DNA from: Opitutia bacterium UBA953
GTDB taxonomy: Bacteria; Verrucomicrobiota; Verrucomicrobiia; Opitutales; UBA953
NCBI GenBank assembly: GCA_002293125.1
Contig: DBCR01000018.1
Span: 103,494 to 123,128, forward strand
Reading direction: 5' to 3'
DNA length: 19,635 nucleotides
Shown: in pieces, positions 6,597 to 13,826 of the stretch
How positions within the stretch are numbered: position 1 is the stretch's first letter
Layout: every line of letters begins with the position of its first letter
Made by a program: the position numbers and the translations under genes
The notes under the pieces: model-generated
Seen by the model: only the letters and a program-made list of their open reading frames with translations
Databases searched by the model: none
Told to the model about the DNA's origin: nothing

Positions 6597-7238
6597 TCAG
6601 CCCACCACGCCTGGCAACTGATCCAGCGACGTAATAAACGCATCGGCGCCTGCTTTCACTTTGGCGCGGACGGCGTAGCGGCCGAAGCCGATGACCTTAT
6701 CGGCATCGCCCTTGACCTCGAGGTCGCTGGCGCCGTCGCCGACCATGACGACGTGCGTGGCCTGGTGTTCGGCGCGGAGGCGGCGAGCGACGACGTTCTT
6801 GCCCTTGGACCGGCAGGTCGGACAGGACTCGTCGAAGCCGGCGTACGAGCCGTCGGCATTGAAGCGTAAGATTACCGCTTCGACGCGGTCGATGCCCAGA
6901 TAGGCGGCGAGAGGGAGGATGGCCTGGGTGAAGCCGCCGCTGACGATGGCGATCTTCCAGCCGGCCGCGCGGAGCTGGTCCAGCGTGGCCTTGGCGGTGG
7001 GTTCGACCGTCGCGATATACTTCGCGCCGATCGCTTCCAGTTCGGCCTTGGTCGGTTTGATGATGTCGAGGCGCTTGGCGAAGATCGCTTCCATCGGCGT
7101 GCCACCGTCCATGGCCGCGTTGGTCATGTCTTCGACGGTCTTGAAGGTCTCCGGCCCGCGCAGGCGGCCGAGCTCGTCGATACCCTCGATGGAGGAGAGG
7201 GTCGAATCACAGTCGAGGAGCAGGAGCTTCGTGGCCAC
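6597..7238 (-). CDS. serB: HAD-family phosphoserine phosphatase-like protein
   Basis: The 213-aa protein has all HAD motifs. The nucleophile D9 and acid D11 are in LLDCDSTLSSIEGIDELG, S100 is in IVSGGF, and the acidic metal motif is GDGASD (167-172). The SSIEGIDELG cap start is typical of SerB, which removes phosphate from phosphoserine in the last step of serine synthesis. A CPTC pair at 139-142 sits just before motif III lysine K146, an unusual detail that might bind metal. The N-terminal ACT-like region of E. coli SerB is absent, giving a short single-domain form. The start is GTG at 7238. Homoserine kinase-type (ThrH) or other HAD substrates cannot be excluded. Confidence 0.85.
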   Translation of the reverse strand: MATKLLLLDCDSTLSSIEGIDELGRLRGPETFKTVEDMTNAAMDGGTPMEAIFAKRLDIIKPTKAELEAIGAKYIATVEPTAKATLDQLRAAGWKIAIVSGGFTQAILPLAAYLGIDRVEAVILRFNADGSYAGFDESCPTCRSKGKNVVARRLRAEHQATHVVMVGDGASDLEVKGDADKVIGFGRYAVRAKVKAGADAFITSLDQLPGVVG

Positions 7239-7334
7239 GCCGGAGTTGAAAGGGCGCCGCCGATAAGGTCAAGGTTGCGCGGTGTCTTTGGGGTTCTGCC
7301 GACATGCTGATCCGCTGCGAGGCAAACGGATCGA

Positions 7335-7417
7335 TCAAGGGGAGACCGGAAACCGGAAAGTAAGCTACGGTCATTAATATCCCCAGCCAATTATCCGGTC
7401 TCCGGTTTCCCTTTGAG
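7335..7417. repeat. Family-1 imperfect palindromic repeat, copy C
   Basis: Left arm TCAAGGGGAGACCGGAAACC, inner GCTACGG, centre TCATTAATA, inner CCCCAGCC, right arm CCGGTCTCCGGTTTCCC then TTTGAG. The similarity to copy D extends upstream through CCGACATGCTGATCCG (about 7299-7334). No gene is seen in 7239-7492 apart from repeats. Confidence 0.9.
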
Positions 7418-7428
7418 TTTTGTCTTCT

Positions 7429-7444
7429 CGGTCCCGACCCTACC
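7429..7444 (-). repeat. Truncated GGTAGGG module, TCGGGAC type
   Basis: The minus strand reads GGTAGGGTCGGGACCG and then stops matching at the loop. It lies 11 bp from copy C, a shorter spacing than at the other composite loci, consistent with a small deletion. Confidence 0.65.
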
Positions 7445-7492
7445 CACTGCAGGATTGCCAGCGGAGGCAGGTCGCTCACTCTTCCGCTCATC

Positions 7493-7894
7493 ATGGCCTG
7501 CTCCCTTCCGACCTCTGCTTCCGAAGTCTTTTGCCGCGCCGCCAAGTGCAACCGCCTCATGGGTCGGGTGCTCTTCGTTTTTGCGACCTTCCTGACGGTG
7601 GTTCTCGTCAGCGGCAGCACCGAGTTCATCCGGAACTCCTCCGCCGGCAACGTCGGCAGTGCCGAGCGCATTGTCGGGCACCTGACATCCTTCGTCGCCC
7701 AGCTGGTCTTTGTCCTCGCCGTTCTTTTCCTCGCCCGTCGTCGCTCTTCGGCTGCGCACCACGCCCAGGTGAAGTCGAATAATCTCAAGGCCCTCGAGCT
7801 CCTCGCCGCCTCCGCGACCGACGAAGCCACGAAGAAGGACCTCCTCACCCGCGCCGCCGACCTCGTCGCCGGCAAGCTGGGTTGCTGCAAGTAA
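7493..7894 (+). CDS. Small two-helix membrane protein of unknown function
   Basis: The 133-aa product has two hydrophobic segments, about residues 24-41 (GRVLFVFATFLTVVLVSG) and 64-82 (TSFVAQLVFVLAVLFLARR). They are followed by an RRR stop-transfer motif and a helical, charged tail rich in alanine and leucine that ends GCCK. A tail of this type probably lies in the cytoplasm. No family is recognised. Third-position GC is strong in this frame, which favours it over the long minus-strand frames across the same region. A second possible start is ATG 7559, just before the first helix. No Shine-Dalgarno sequence is seen. The gene is bracketed by direct repeats (copies C and D with their flanks). 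Confidence 0.72.
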   Translation: MACSLPTSASEVFCRAAKCNRLMGRVLFVFATFLTVVLVSGSTEFIRNSSAGNVGSAERIVGHLTSFVAQLVFVLAVLFLARRRSSAAHHAQVKSNNLKALELLAASATDEATKKDLLTRAADLVAGKLGCCK

Positions 7895-7956
7895 GCGTAG
7901 CGGAGCTTCTCGGGGATCTACCGACACGCTGATCCGTTGAGAAGCAAGCCATTCAA

Positions 7957-8039
7957 TCAAGGGGAGACCGGAAACCGGAAGGTAAGCTGCGGTCATTAAT
8001 ACCCCCAGCCAATCATCCGGTCTCCGGTTTCCCTTTGAG
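7957..8039. repeat. Family-1 imperfect palindromic repeat, copy D
   Basis: Nearly identical to copy C and in the same orientation. Upstream flank similarity covers CCGACACGCTGATCCG (7921-7936) and beyond. It is followed after 18 bp by an intact TCGGGAC module. Confidence 0.9.
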
Positions 8040-8057
8040 TTCTGCCTTCTTGCCTCG

Positions 8058-8086
8058 GGTAGGGTCGGGACCGCGTCACGACATAG
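8058..8086 (+). repeat. GGTAGGG hairpin module, TCGGGAC type
   Basis: GGTAGGG, TCGGGAC, CGC, GTCACGA, CATAG. Identical to 1412-1440. Confidence 0.85.
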
Positions 8087-8100
8087 CGCCTGCATTCCCC

Positions 8101-8128
8101 AACCGCCAACCGCTAACCGCCAGCCGCT
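8101..8128 (+). repeat. Tandem 7-mer array (AACCGCC/AACCGCT)
   Basis: Four consecutive 7-bp units: AACCGCC, AACCGCT, AACCGCC and AGCCGCT. The array ends 12 bp before the esterase stop codon. No hairpin is evident. Confidence 0.75.
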
Positions 8129-8140
8129 AAAAACTATTCG

Positions 8141-10114
8141 TTATCGCTTATCCTTCTTCTCCTGTTCGAGCGAGGCCTTGATGGAATCGTTGAAGGCCTT
8201 GGTGCGTTCGGCTTCGGTCAAGGTCACGGGCGGCCGCTGCGTCGCGCCGTAGTCCCCGCCTTCCCAGCGCAGGTTGCGGATCGCGGGGTCGGTGCCACGC
8301 GTCCAGCCCTTGGTCGCTTTCATGTCCGGGGTCTTGAGTTCACCCGGGATGCTCGGCGTGATGCCGATCTCGGTCAGGGTACTCCAATCCGCCAGCATTC
8401 CCTTGGTGGCACCGATGGGACGGATGTCCGCCAGGTCGACCTCGACCGTCGCCCAGCCGTCGGTGACTTTGAGTTCCTTGACGGCGGCGTATTCGGCCTT
8501 GGGTCCGGCAGCGAAAGCGCCCCAATCGTTGCTGACGAATTTCACGGCGAGCCAGCTGGCCTCGCGGGCTTTGATCTCGAAGCGTAGTTTGGCACCCTTC
8601 GGCCCGCGCCACTTGGGATCCTTCACCTTACGGGTATGCACGCTCCACAGCTCGGGGTTGCCCCAGTTGATCTGATACCAGTCGCCCCAATCACCGCTGT
8701 CCGCGGTGAGCAGTCGTTCCGGCTGATCCGTCGCCTGCGCGCCCGCGGCCTTGAGTTTCGCCGGGGTCGCCCAGGCTTCGCGCGAACTGAAGTAATAGGT
8801 GTCCGAGTTCGCCACACCCGGGGTCGTCGGCATCTTGCGGTATTCTTCCGGGGTCGCGTACACGACGTTGGCGTAGGCGAAGAGCGGTTGCGAAAGGTCC
8901 ATGAGCGGAGCCTCCGCGATCCAGCGTCCGTCGACCTGCTTGACCTCGAGCCGACGCCAGAAGCGCGTGAGCTCGTGGACATCCTGGCTGACGTAGATCC
9001 GGACGGTCTGACAGGGCTTGGCGTGGTCCGGCGTGACGACGACCTTCGGGACGCGCCCCGCTTCGATGGCGATGGCGGGCGTCGTGGGGATGAGCCCGGT
9101 CTTACCCTTCAGGTGCGTCTCGAACCACAGGTGCTGTGTGAGCGTGCTGGCGTGGTCGTGGCGATGATTGAAGTGCGGCGACATGCTCAGGCGCAGGAGC
9201 GAGTCGGGGACGCCGCGCCAGTTCCACGCCATGTTGTCCATGTGCGCGTGGAAGTCGTTGGTCGGCGAGAACCAGAGCGTCGGCACGCTCAGCCGCGCGA
9301 TGTACGGGTTCTCGGACGTCGTCGCCAAGGCGAGCGGAGTCGCCTTGGAACGCTGGCCTCCCGGCATCTCGTCGAGCGTCGCGGTCAGGTCGCCGGATCC
9401 GCCGCAGGAGGGCACCGCCGCCTGCACACGTTTATCGATGCCAGTGAGATGGGTGGTGAGGCGTCCGCCCATCGAATGGCCGTAGACGCCGAGGCGGGCG
9501 GGATCGACCTGCGGCTGGCTTTGCAGGAAGGTCAGGCCGCGGCGGGCGGCGAGCGTGACCAGGAACCAGTTGTCGTTGCGGGGCGAATCGACCGGATCGA
9601 GGGTGAAGGCGTCGGGCTTGGTGCCACCGGCAAAGTGGTTGACCGAATTACGCTGGGGCGGGTGCGTGGCGTCGAGCGTGCCCCAATCGGTATTGAGGCC
9701 GTCGTAGAGCTTGCCATCGGCGAAGGTCATCTTGTTGCCGCCCCAGTTGAGCGAGAGGCTGGCATAACCACGCTTCGCGTCCGTCACGACCGTCGCGAGA
9801 TTCGCGGACTGGCCGCCGCCATGGATGTGCATCAGTCCGGGCAGGGCCGTGGCGCCTTTCGGAAAAGCGTAGAACGCCGCGACCGTCGCCGGCTGGCCTT
9901 TGAAGATGCCCACGCGGTAGCGGATGACCCGACGGACGATACCGTCTTGCTCCCACTCTTTAGTCACCTCGACCTCGAGGGGTTCTTTGAGCGGATTGAA
10001 CCCCGCCCACAGCTCATCGAGGTTCTGCGGAACTTGGCCGTCCTTTAGTGGCGGCAACGTCTCCGCACCGAGGTGGGTCAGTAAGGCCAGCAGACAAAGC
10101 AGCGGGAATCTCAT
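8141..10114 (-). CDS. Secreted alpha/beta hydrolase (acetyl-xylan esterase/dienelactone hydrolase-like) with C-terminal extension
   Basis: The 657-aa precursor starts with a signal peptide (MRFPLLCLLALLTHLGAET). Residues about 50-340 form an alpha/beta hydrolase: HIHGGGQS (96-103) for the oxyanion region, nucleophile S214 in GHSMGG, a likely acid D287 in SPTNDFH, and a histidine in the PHFNHRHDHAS stretch (313-323). Such secreted enzymes usually cleave ester groups on plant or algal polysaccharides; the substrate here is unknown. The C-terminal 300 residues include a strand-rich part (about 480-620, with WGDWYQINWGNPELWS and WLAVKFVSNDWGAFAAGPK) that resembles a carbohydrate-binding or galactose-binding-like fold. 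This second assignment is tentative. The gene is monocistronic, bounded by repeats on both sides. Confidence 0.85.
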   Translation of the reverse strand: MRFPLLCLLALLTHLGAETLPPLKDGQVPQNLDELWAGFNPLKEPLEVEVTKEWEQDGIVRRVIRYRVGIFKGQPATVAAFYAFPKGATALPGLMHIHGGGQSANLATVVTDAKRGYASLSLNWGGNKMTFADGKLYDGLNTDWGTLDATHPPQRNSVNHFAGGTKPDAFTLDPVDSPRNDNWFLVTLAARRGLTFLQSQPQVDPARLGVYGHSMGGRLTTHLTGIDKRVQAAVPSCGGSGDLTATLDEMPGGQRSKATPLALATTSENPYIARLSVPTLWFSPTNDFHAHMDNMAWNWRGVPDSLLRLSMSPHFNHRHDHASTLTQHLWFETHLKGKTGLIPTTPAIAIEAGRVPKVVVTPDHAKPCQTVRIYVSQDVHELTRFWRRLEVKQVDGRWIAEAPLMDLSQPLFAYANVVYATPEEYRKMPTTPGVANSDTYYFSSREAWATPAKLKAAGAQATDQPERLLTADSGDWGDWYQINWGNPELWSVHTRKVKDPKWRGPKGAKLRFEIKAREASWLAVKFVSNDWGAFAAGPKAEYAAVKELKVTDGWATVEVDLADIRPIGATKGMLADWSTLTEIGITPSIPGELKTPDMKATKGWTRGTDPAIRNLRWEGGDYGATQRPPVTLTEAERTKAFNDSIKASLEQEKKDKR

Positions 10115-10163
10115 CGGGGTGAGGGCAGGATGGATACAGTCCCAAGGGAGACCAGAGAGAAAG

Positions 10164-10190
10164 GTAAGGTCGGGACCGCGTCATGACCTG
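10164..10190 (+). repeat. Degenerate GGTAGGG module with a family-1 remnant
   Basis: GGTAAGG, TCGGGAC, CGC, GTCATGA: one change in the lead and one in the second arm relative to the main type. About 15 bp upstream, CCAAGGGAGACCAGAGAG (10143-10160) resembles one family-1 arm, so this looks like a broken composite. Confidence 0.6.
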
Positions 10191-10203
10191 GACTCCCCGG
10201 GTG

Positions 10204-10219
10204 GGTCTATGACTAGACC
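10204..10219. other. Small perfect hairpin
   Basis: GGTCTA and TAGACC pair around TGAC. It has no T-tract and lies between the esterase and ferritin-like genes. Apart from this and the broken composite, no gene is seen in 10115-10328. Confidence 0.45.
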
Positions 10220-10328
10220 GGGCCCCCGCTTGGTCGGAGAGCCAGGCGGCTAATGGGGTCTTGAAGTAAAAATGCTCGATTTCGAAAAATGTAGCCAAGG
10301 TTTGAGGTCGTCTGCCGCGGGGTCGATA

Positions 10329-10910
10329 ATGATGGCCATGAAGCTTCAGCCAGAACTGGCGGATCTCTTACGGCAGGCTTACTCGGGGGAGAAAGCCGCG
10401 GCCTTTGCCTATATCGGACACGCTCGTTCGTTGCGTGACCCCGAGGTGCGCCGGGCAGTCAAGCAGATCGAGGAGGACGAGTGGAATCATCGTCGCGAGG
10501 TCCTAGCGTTGATGCAGGAATACGGTGTGCCGGTATCCCGCTGGTATGAATGTAAATACCATATCATCGGGCGTATTATCTCGACGGCTTGCCATGTAAT
10601 CGGCTGGTTCATGCCCCTCTATTTCGCCGGCCGACTTGAGAGTGGTAACGTCTGCGAGTATATCGTGATGAAAGACTATTTCAATGCTCTCGGGATTACC
10701 AAGCACGATGCCATCCTCTATGAAATGGCCGTCAAGGAACGCGAGCATGAGGACTTTTTTCAACTACAGGTGAAGGACAGTCGCCTGCTGCCGTTTTTCG
10801 AGAAGCTCTTCGGTTGGGGTGGCCGACAGGGTTTCAATACCCTTGACGCTTCGAAGAAGGATCCGGACCTAGCGAAGGTCGACGCCAAGTCTTCGGGATG
10901 CCGTCGCTAG
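10329..10910 (+). CDS. Ferritin-like diiron protein (Coq7/rubrerythrin-type)
   Basis: Four-helix diiron protein, about 190-193 aa. Numbering from ATG 10338, the expected ligands are E18 (SGEKAAAFAYIG), E48-x2-H51 (EEDEWNHRRE), E107 (CEYIVMKD) and E134-x2-H137 (KEREHEDFF). That is the E, ExxH, E, ExxH pattern of Coq7 and related carboxylate-bridged diiron enzymes. No ubiquinone genes are nearby, so a hydroxylase role is not supported beyond the fold. A hydrophobic stretch, IISTACHVIGWFMPLYFAG, could touch the membrane, as in Coq7. Start options are 10272, 10329, 10332 and 10338; I chose 10329, since the longer N-terminus has no family counterpart. Codons are more AT-rich than in neighbouring genes, hinting at recent transfer. 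It converges on the ankyrin gene with a 5-bp gap. Confidence 0.8.
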   Translation: MMAMKLQPELADLLRQAYSGEKAAAFAYIGHARSLRDPEVRRAVKQIEEDEWNHRREVLALMQEYGVPVSRWYECKYHIIGRIISTACHVIGWFMPLYFAGRLESGNVCEYIVMKDYFNALGITKHDAILYEMAVKEREHEDFFQLQVKDSRLLPFFEKLFGWGGRQGFNTLDASKKDPDLAKVDAKSSGCRR

Positions 10911-10915
10911 CATGC

Positions 10916-11359
10916 TTACTTACGCACCCACCCGATCAGCTTGCTGAACCAGCGGGTGGGTTTGGCGGCGTTGTCGCGACGGGACTGCAGGAGGGCGAGT
11001 ATCTCAGTCTTGCCGGCGAGGGTGGCGAAGTCGGCGGGCGTCGAGCCGCCTTGGTCGGCCACGGGGTCGGCGCCTGCGTCGAGTAGCAGGGTGGCGATCT
11101 CGACGTAACCCTTGAAGGCCACGCCGCCCAGGGGCGTCTGGCCCTTGTCATTGCGCAGGTCGACCGTGGCGCCCGACTTCAGCAGCAGTTTCACGACCTC
11201 GGCTCGGCCATGATACCCGGCCAGCATCAGCAGTGTGTTACCCTTGGCGTCGCGCGCATCGACCGCCAGTCCGCCCTTCAGCAGGGCGCCCAGGCCGATG
11301 GCATCGCCATTACGGGCCAGATCGGCCGCGTCGTCGGGGAGCGGGTTCGGTATCGTCAT
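10916..11359 (-). CDS. Ankyrin-repeat protein
   Basis: The 147-aa protein has a degenerate first repeat (about 10-37) and two clear ankyrin repeats at 38-70 (DAKGNTLLMLAGYHGRAEVV...) and 71-103 (DKGQTPLGGVAFKGYVEIAT...). A partial capping repeat with STPADFATLAGKTEILALL follows at 104-126. The tail RWFSKLIGWVRK is basic and amphipathic. Ankyrin repeats mediate protein-protein binding; the partner is unknown. No signal peptide is seen. It starts 2 nt after the ligA stop codon, so the two are almost certainly one transcript, with probable translational coupling. Confidence 0.9.
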   Translation of the reverse strand: MTIPNPLPDDAADLARNGDAIGLGALLKGGLAVDARDAKGNTLLMLAGYHGRAEVVKLLLKSGATVDLRNDKGQTPLGGVAFKGYVEIATLLLDAGADPVADQGGSTPADFATLAGKTEILALLQSRRDNAAKPTRWFSKLIGWVRK

Positions 11360-11361
11360 GA

Positions 11362-13386
11362 TTAGCCAAGCAGCGCACGCAGGGCGGCTTCGTCGAGGAT
11401 GGCGACGCCGAGTTCCTGGGCCTTGGTGAGCTTGGAGCCGGCTTCCTCGCCGGCCACGACGTAGTGGGTATTCTTGCTGACGCTACCGGAGACCTTGCCG
11501 CCGGCCTTCTCGATCATGTCGCGGGCTTCGTCGCGTCCGAGCGTGGGTAGGGTGCCGGTGAGGACGAAGGTCTTGCCGGCGACGCCTGCGACGGAGCCAG
11601 CCGCGGCGGCTTCGACGAGGTTCAGTCCAGCCGAACGCATGGCCTTCACCCAATCGCGATGGTTGGGGTCGCTGAAGAAGGAGAGGATGGACTCGGAGAC
11701 TTCGACGCCGACGCCGGAGATGACGGACTCATACGAGACGCCGCCTTTCTTGCCGATCTTGGTGAGGAGGAGGTCGGGGGGCTGCGCGGCTTCCAGCGCG
11801 TCCATGGACTTGAAGTGACGAGAGAGATCCTTGGCGGTCTGCATGCCGACATTCGGGATGCCGAGGGCGTGGATCGCGCGCCAGAGTTCGCGCTGCTTCG
11901 CCTGTTCGAGGCCGGCCATCATGTTGTCGACGGACTTATCCTTGAAGCCTTCGAGCATGCGCCACTGCGGCGGGGTGATGCCCAGAGCATCGACCGGGAC
12001 GTCGACGAGTTTGCTGTCCACGAGCTGTTCCGCCACGGCGTCACCGAGGCCGTCGATGTCGAGGCACTGCTTGCTGGCGAAGTGCACGAGACGACGGATC
12101 TTCATGTCGCGCGAAGGAGCGCGGAGCTTGAAGGCCGCTTCCTCGCCGTCGCGGGTCGCGTCGAGGCCGAGTTCCTTGAGACGGCCTTCGAAGTCGAAGG
12201 GCTGGGCGTCGGCGGGACGTTTCTCGATCACCACGCCCAGCACCTGCGGGATGATCTCGCCGGCCTTCTGGATGCGGACGGTATCGCCTTCACGGATATC
12301 CTTGCGGGCGATTTCGTCGGCGTTGTGAAGGGTCGCTCGGGCGACGGTCGAGCCGGCCAGAAGGACGGGGTCGAGTTCGGCGACGGGCGTGATGGCACCG
12401 GTGCGACCGACCTGCATGCTTATTGTACGGAGGATGGTCTCGGCCTGGTCGGGCGGGAATTTGAACGCCACGGCCCAGTGCGGGAACTTGCTCGTCGTGC
12501 CGGCGCGGCGTTGGTCTTCGAGGCGGTTGATCTTCACCACCGCGCCGTCGGTCGGGAAGGGCAGGTCGCGGCGGAGGACGTCGAGCTGCTGGATGGCCTT
12601 CCAGGCGGCGTCCACGCCTTGCTGGACATCGATGTCGTCGCGGATGGGGAAGCCCCAGTCCTTGAGCTTCGTCTTGAACTCTTTGAGTGAGGCGAATGCT
12701 GAGGCCGGCTCGCAGGCACCGAGGCCGTAGCAGACGATGCTAAGTCTACGCTTACGCGCTTCTTCGCCGTCGAGCAGCTTCACCGTGCCGGCGGCGAGGT
12801 TGCGGGGGTTGGCGTAGAGGGGTTCGCCTTCGGCTTCGCGGAGCTGGTTGAGGCGCTGGAACTCGGCGAGTGCCATGTAGATTTCGCCGCGGACCTCGAG
12901 GAGGTCGGGCGCGCCCTTGAGCGTGCGGGGAATCTCGCGGATCAGGCTGACGTTGGCCGTGACATCGTCGCCCCGGGCGCCGTTGCCGCGGGTGACGGCG
13001 CGCACGAACTGGCCTTTCTCGAAAGTGAGCGAGACCGCCACGCCGTCGACTTTCGGTTCGACGATGAATTCGAGGCCCGTGCCTCCGAGGGCCTTGTAGA
13101 GTCGGTCGCCGAACGCGCGGAAGTCGGCTTCGTCGTAGGTGTTGTCGAGCGACAGCATCGGCGCCTTGTGGTCGGCCTGCTGGAAGCCCTCGGACTTGTC
13201 GTCGCCGATCCCGAGGTCGGGACCGGCGAACATCGGGAACTCCCGTTCGAGGTCGGCCAGCTGGTCGACGAGCTTGTCGTATTCAAAGTCCGAGATCTCC
13301 GGGGCGTGCTTCTTGCGATACAGCTCCTCGTGGCGCTGGATGGCGGCGCGGAGGCGGAGGATCTGATCGCGGGGGGATTCCGGCAT
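11362..13386 (-). CDS. ligA: NAD-dependent DNA ligase lacking zinc-finger cysteines
   Basis: The 674-aa enzyme seals nicks during replication and repair using NAD. The domain order is complete. Ia is near 1-60, and the adenylation domain has active lysine K112 in EPKVDGVAVSL and later DGAVVKINRL. The OB fold contains RTGAITPVAELDPV, HhH repeats follow (DIDGLGDAVAEQL and on), and a BRCT domain starts at about 597 (GKTFVLTGTLPTLGRDEARD). The small zinc-finger segment (about 398-428) keeps its length, but its four cysteines are replaced by L403, L406, L421 and R426. The reading frame is intact and the flanking IRRLVHFAS matches the family. ATG 13386 is chosen over an upstream in-frame start at 13455, which would add a proline-rich tail. 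No Shine-Dalgarno sequence is seen. Confidence 0.96.
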   Translation of the reverse strand: MPESPRDQILRLRAAIQRHEELYRKKHAPEISDFEYDKLVDQLADLEREFPMFAGPDLGIGDDKSEGFQQADHKAPMLSLDNTYDEADFRAFGDRLYKALGGTGLEFIVEPKVDGVAVSLTFEKGQFVRAVTRGNGARGDDVTANVSLIREIPRTLKGAPDLLEVRGEIYMALAEFQRLNQLREAEGEPLYANPRNLAAGTVKLLDGEEARKRRLSIVCYGLGACEPASAFASLKEFKTKLKDWGFPIRDDIDVQQGVDAAWKAIQQLDVLRRDLPFPTDGAVVKINRLEDQRRAGTTSKFPHWAVAFKFPPDQAETILRTISMQVGRTGAITPVAELDPVLLAGSTVARATLHNADEIARKDIREGDTVRIQKAGEIIPQVLGVVIEKRPADAQPFDFEGRLKELGLDATRDGEEAAFKLRAPSRDMKIRRLVHFASKQCLDIDGLGDAVAEQLVDSKLVDVPVDALGITPPQWRMLEGFKDKSVDNMMAGLEQAKQRELWRAIHALGIPNVGMQTAKDLSRHFKSMDALEAAQPPDLLLTKIGKKGGVSYESVISGVGVEVSESILSFFSDPNHRDWVKAMRSAGLNLVEAAAAGSVAGVAGKTFVLTGTLPTLGRDEARDMIEKAGGKVSGSVSKNTHYVVAGEEAGSKLTKAQELGVAILDEAALRALLG

Positions 13387-13406
13387 GGACGTCGGCGGAG
13401 GATAAA

Positions 13407-13426
13407 GGGGGGAGGGTGGGGAGGGG
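13407..13426 (+). other. G-quadruplex-type motif upstream of ligA
   Basis: Four G runs of 6, 3, 4 and 4 are separated by single bases. It lies 20 bp upstream of the ligA start, on the template strand. The ligA leader is therefore strongly pyrimidine-rich. Confidence 0.5.
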
Positions 13427-13472
13427 AAGGTTTTCATTCGAGGACCCGAGGGCACGAGGGCTGGAGGGCGGG

Positions 13473-13500
13473 GGTAGGGGCAGCACCGCGTGCTGCCCTA
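13473..13500 (+). repeat. GGTAGGG hairpin module, GCAGCAC type
   Basis: GGTAGGG, GCAGCAC, loop CGC, GTGCTGC, CCTA. The stem is perfect and extends by further G-C and T-A pairs into the lead. The copy at 14509 has the same stem with one G-C pair changed to A-T. Confidence 0.8.
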
Positions 13501-13501
13501 G

Positions 13502-13547
13502 GTGCAAAAGTGCAAAACGGCCTGCGGCCTGTGCAAAGGTGTAAAAG
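13502..13547 (+). repeat. 8-mer array (GTGCAAAA) with internal hairpin
   Basis: GTGCAAAA occurs at 13502 and 13510, GTGCAAAG at 13531 and GTGTAAAA at 13540. The two halves are separated by GGCC-TGC-GGCC, which can form a hairpin flanked by TGCA on each side. Confidence 0.75.
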
Positions 13548-13563
13548 TGAGAGCGGTTGTTTG

Positions 13564-13617
13564 GGTAGGGTTGAGCGGCCCGCTCAACCGCGGCTGGCCG
13601 GGCCGGTCAGCCCTACC
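13564..13617 (+). repeat. Double-hairpin GGTAGGG...CCCTACC element
   Basis: Outer GGTAGGG/CCCTACC. Hairpin one is TTGAGCG-GCC-CGCTCAA, followed by CCGCGG. Hairpin two is CTGGCCG-GGC-CGGTCAG, a 7-bp stem with one G-T wobble. It is followed after 18 bp by a half copy of family 1. Confidence 0.85.
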
Positions 13618-13635
13618 TTGGGACAAAGGTTTTCA

Positions 13636-13673
13636 CTCAAAGGGAAACCGGAGGCCGGATGATTGGCTGGGGG
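13636..13673 (+). repeat. Family-1 repeat, half copy E
   Basis: Only the CTCAAAGGGAAACCGG arm, through to GGCTGGGG, is present. The centre and the other arm are missing or unrecognisable. The rest of 13674-13784 holds no repeat or gene that I can identify. Confidence 0.75.
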
Positions 13674-13784
13674 ATCCATTTTCAGGTCTCTGGTCTCGGC
13701 CGTCGGGTCCGGGTGCCAGGTGGTAGCATTCTGCCCTCTGTCCTCTCGCATCGATTCAGCCATCCATTCAGCCCCTATCCCTAA

Positions 13785-13819
13785 CACTTTTGCACCTTTG
13801 CACTTTTGCACCTTTGCAC
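13785..13819 (-). repeat. 8-mer array (GTGCAAAG/GTGCAAAA), four units
   Basis: On the minus strand GTGCAAAGG and GTGCAAAA alternate. On the plus strand the same bases provide repeated TTGCAC boxes directly upstream of the dioxygenase gene. Confidence 0.85.
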
Positions 13820-13826
13820 ATATAAC
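13798..13826 (+). promoter_or_regulatory. Candidate promoter for the dioxygenase, built from the 8-mer array
   Basis: TTGCAC (13798-13803), a 17-bp spacer and TATAAC (13821-13826) form a close match to the sigma-70 consensus. The ATG is 7 nt after the -10 box, so transcription would begin at or next to the start codon, predicting a leaderless mRNA. The -35 box is part of the repeated 8-mer. Confidence 0.6.

Noticed and set aside
7207..8095. Long minus-strand frames across the small membrane-protein gene
   Set aside because: They run through both copies of the family-1 repeat and give no domain, whereas the plus strand gives two membrane helices and coding-like third positions.
8636..10048. 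470-codon plus-strand frame opposite the esterase
   Set aside because: The minus strand has a signal peptide and GHSMGG in a full-length hydrolase. The plus frame is arginine/glycine-rich shadow.
11659..12690. 343-codon plus-strand frame opposite ligA
   Set aside because: Antisense shadow of a clearly conserved ligase.
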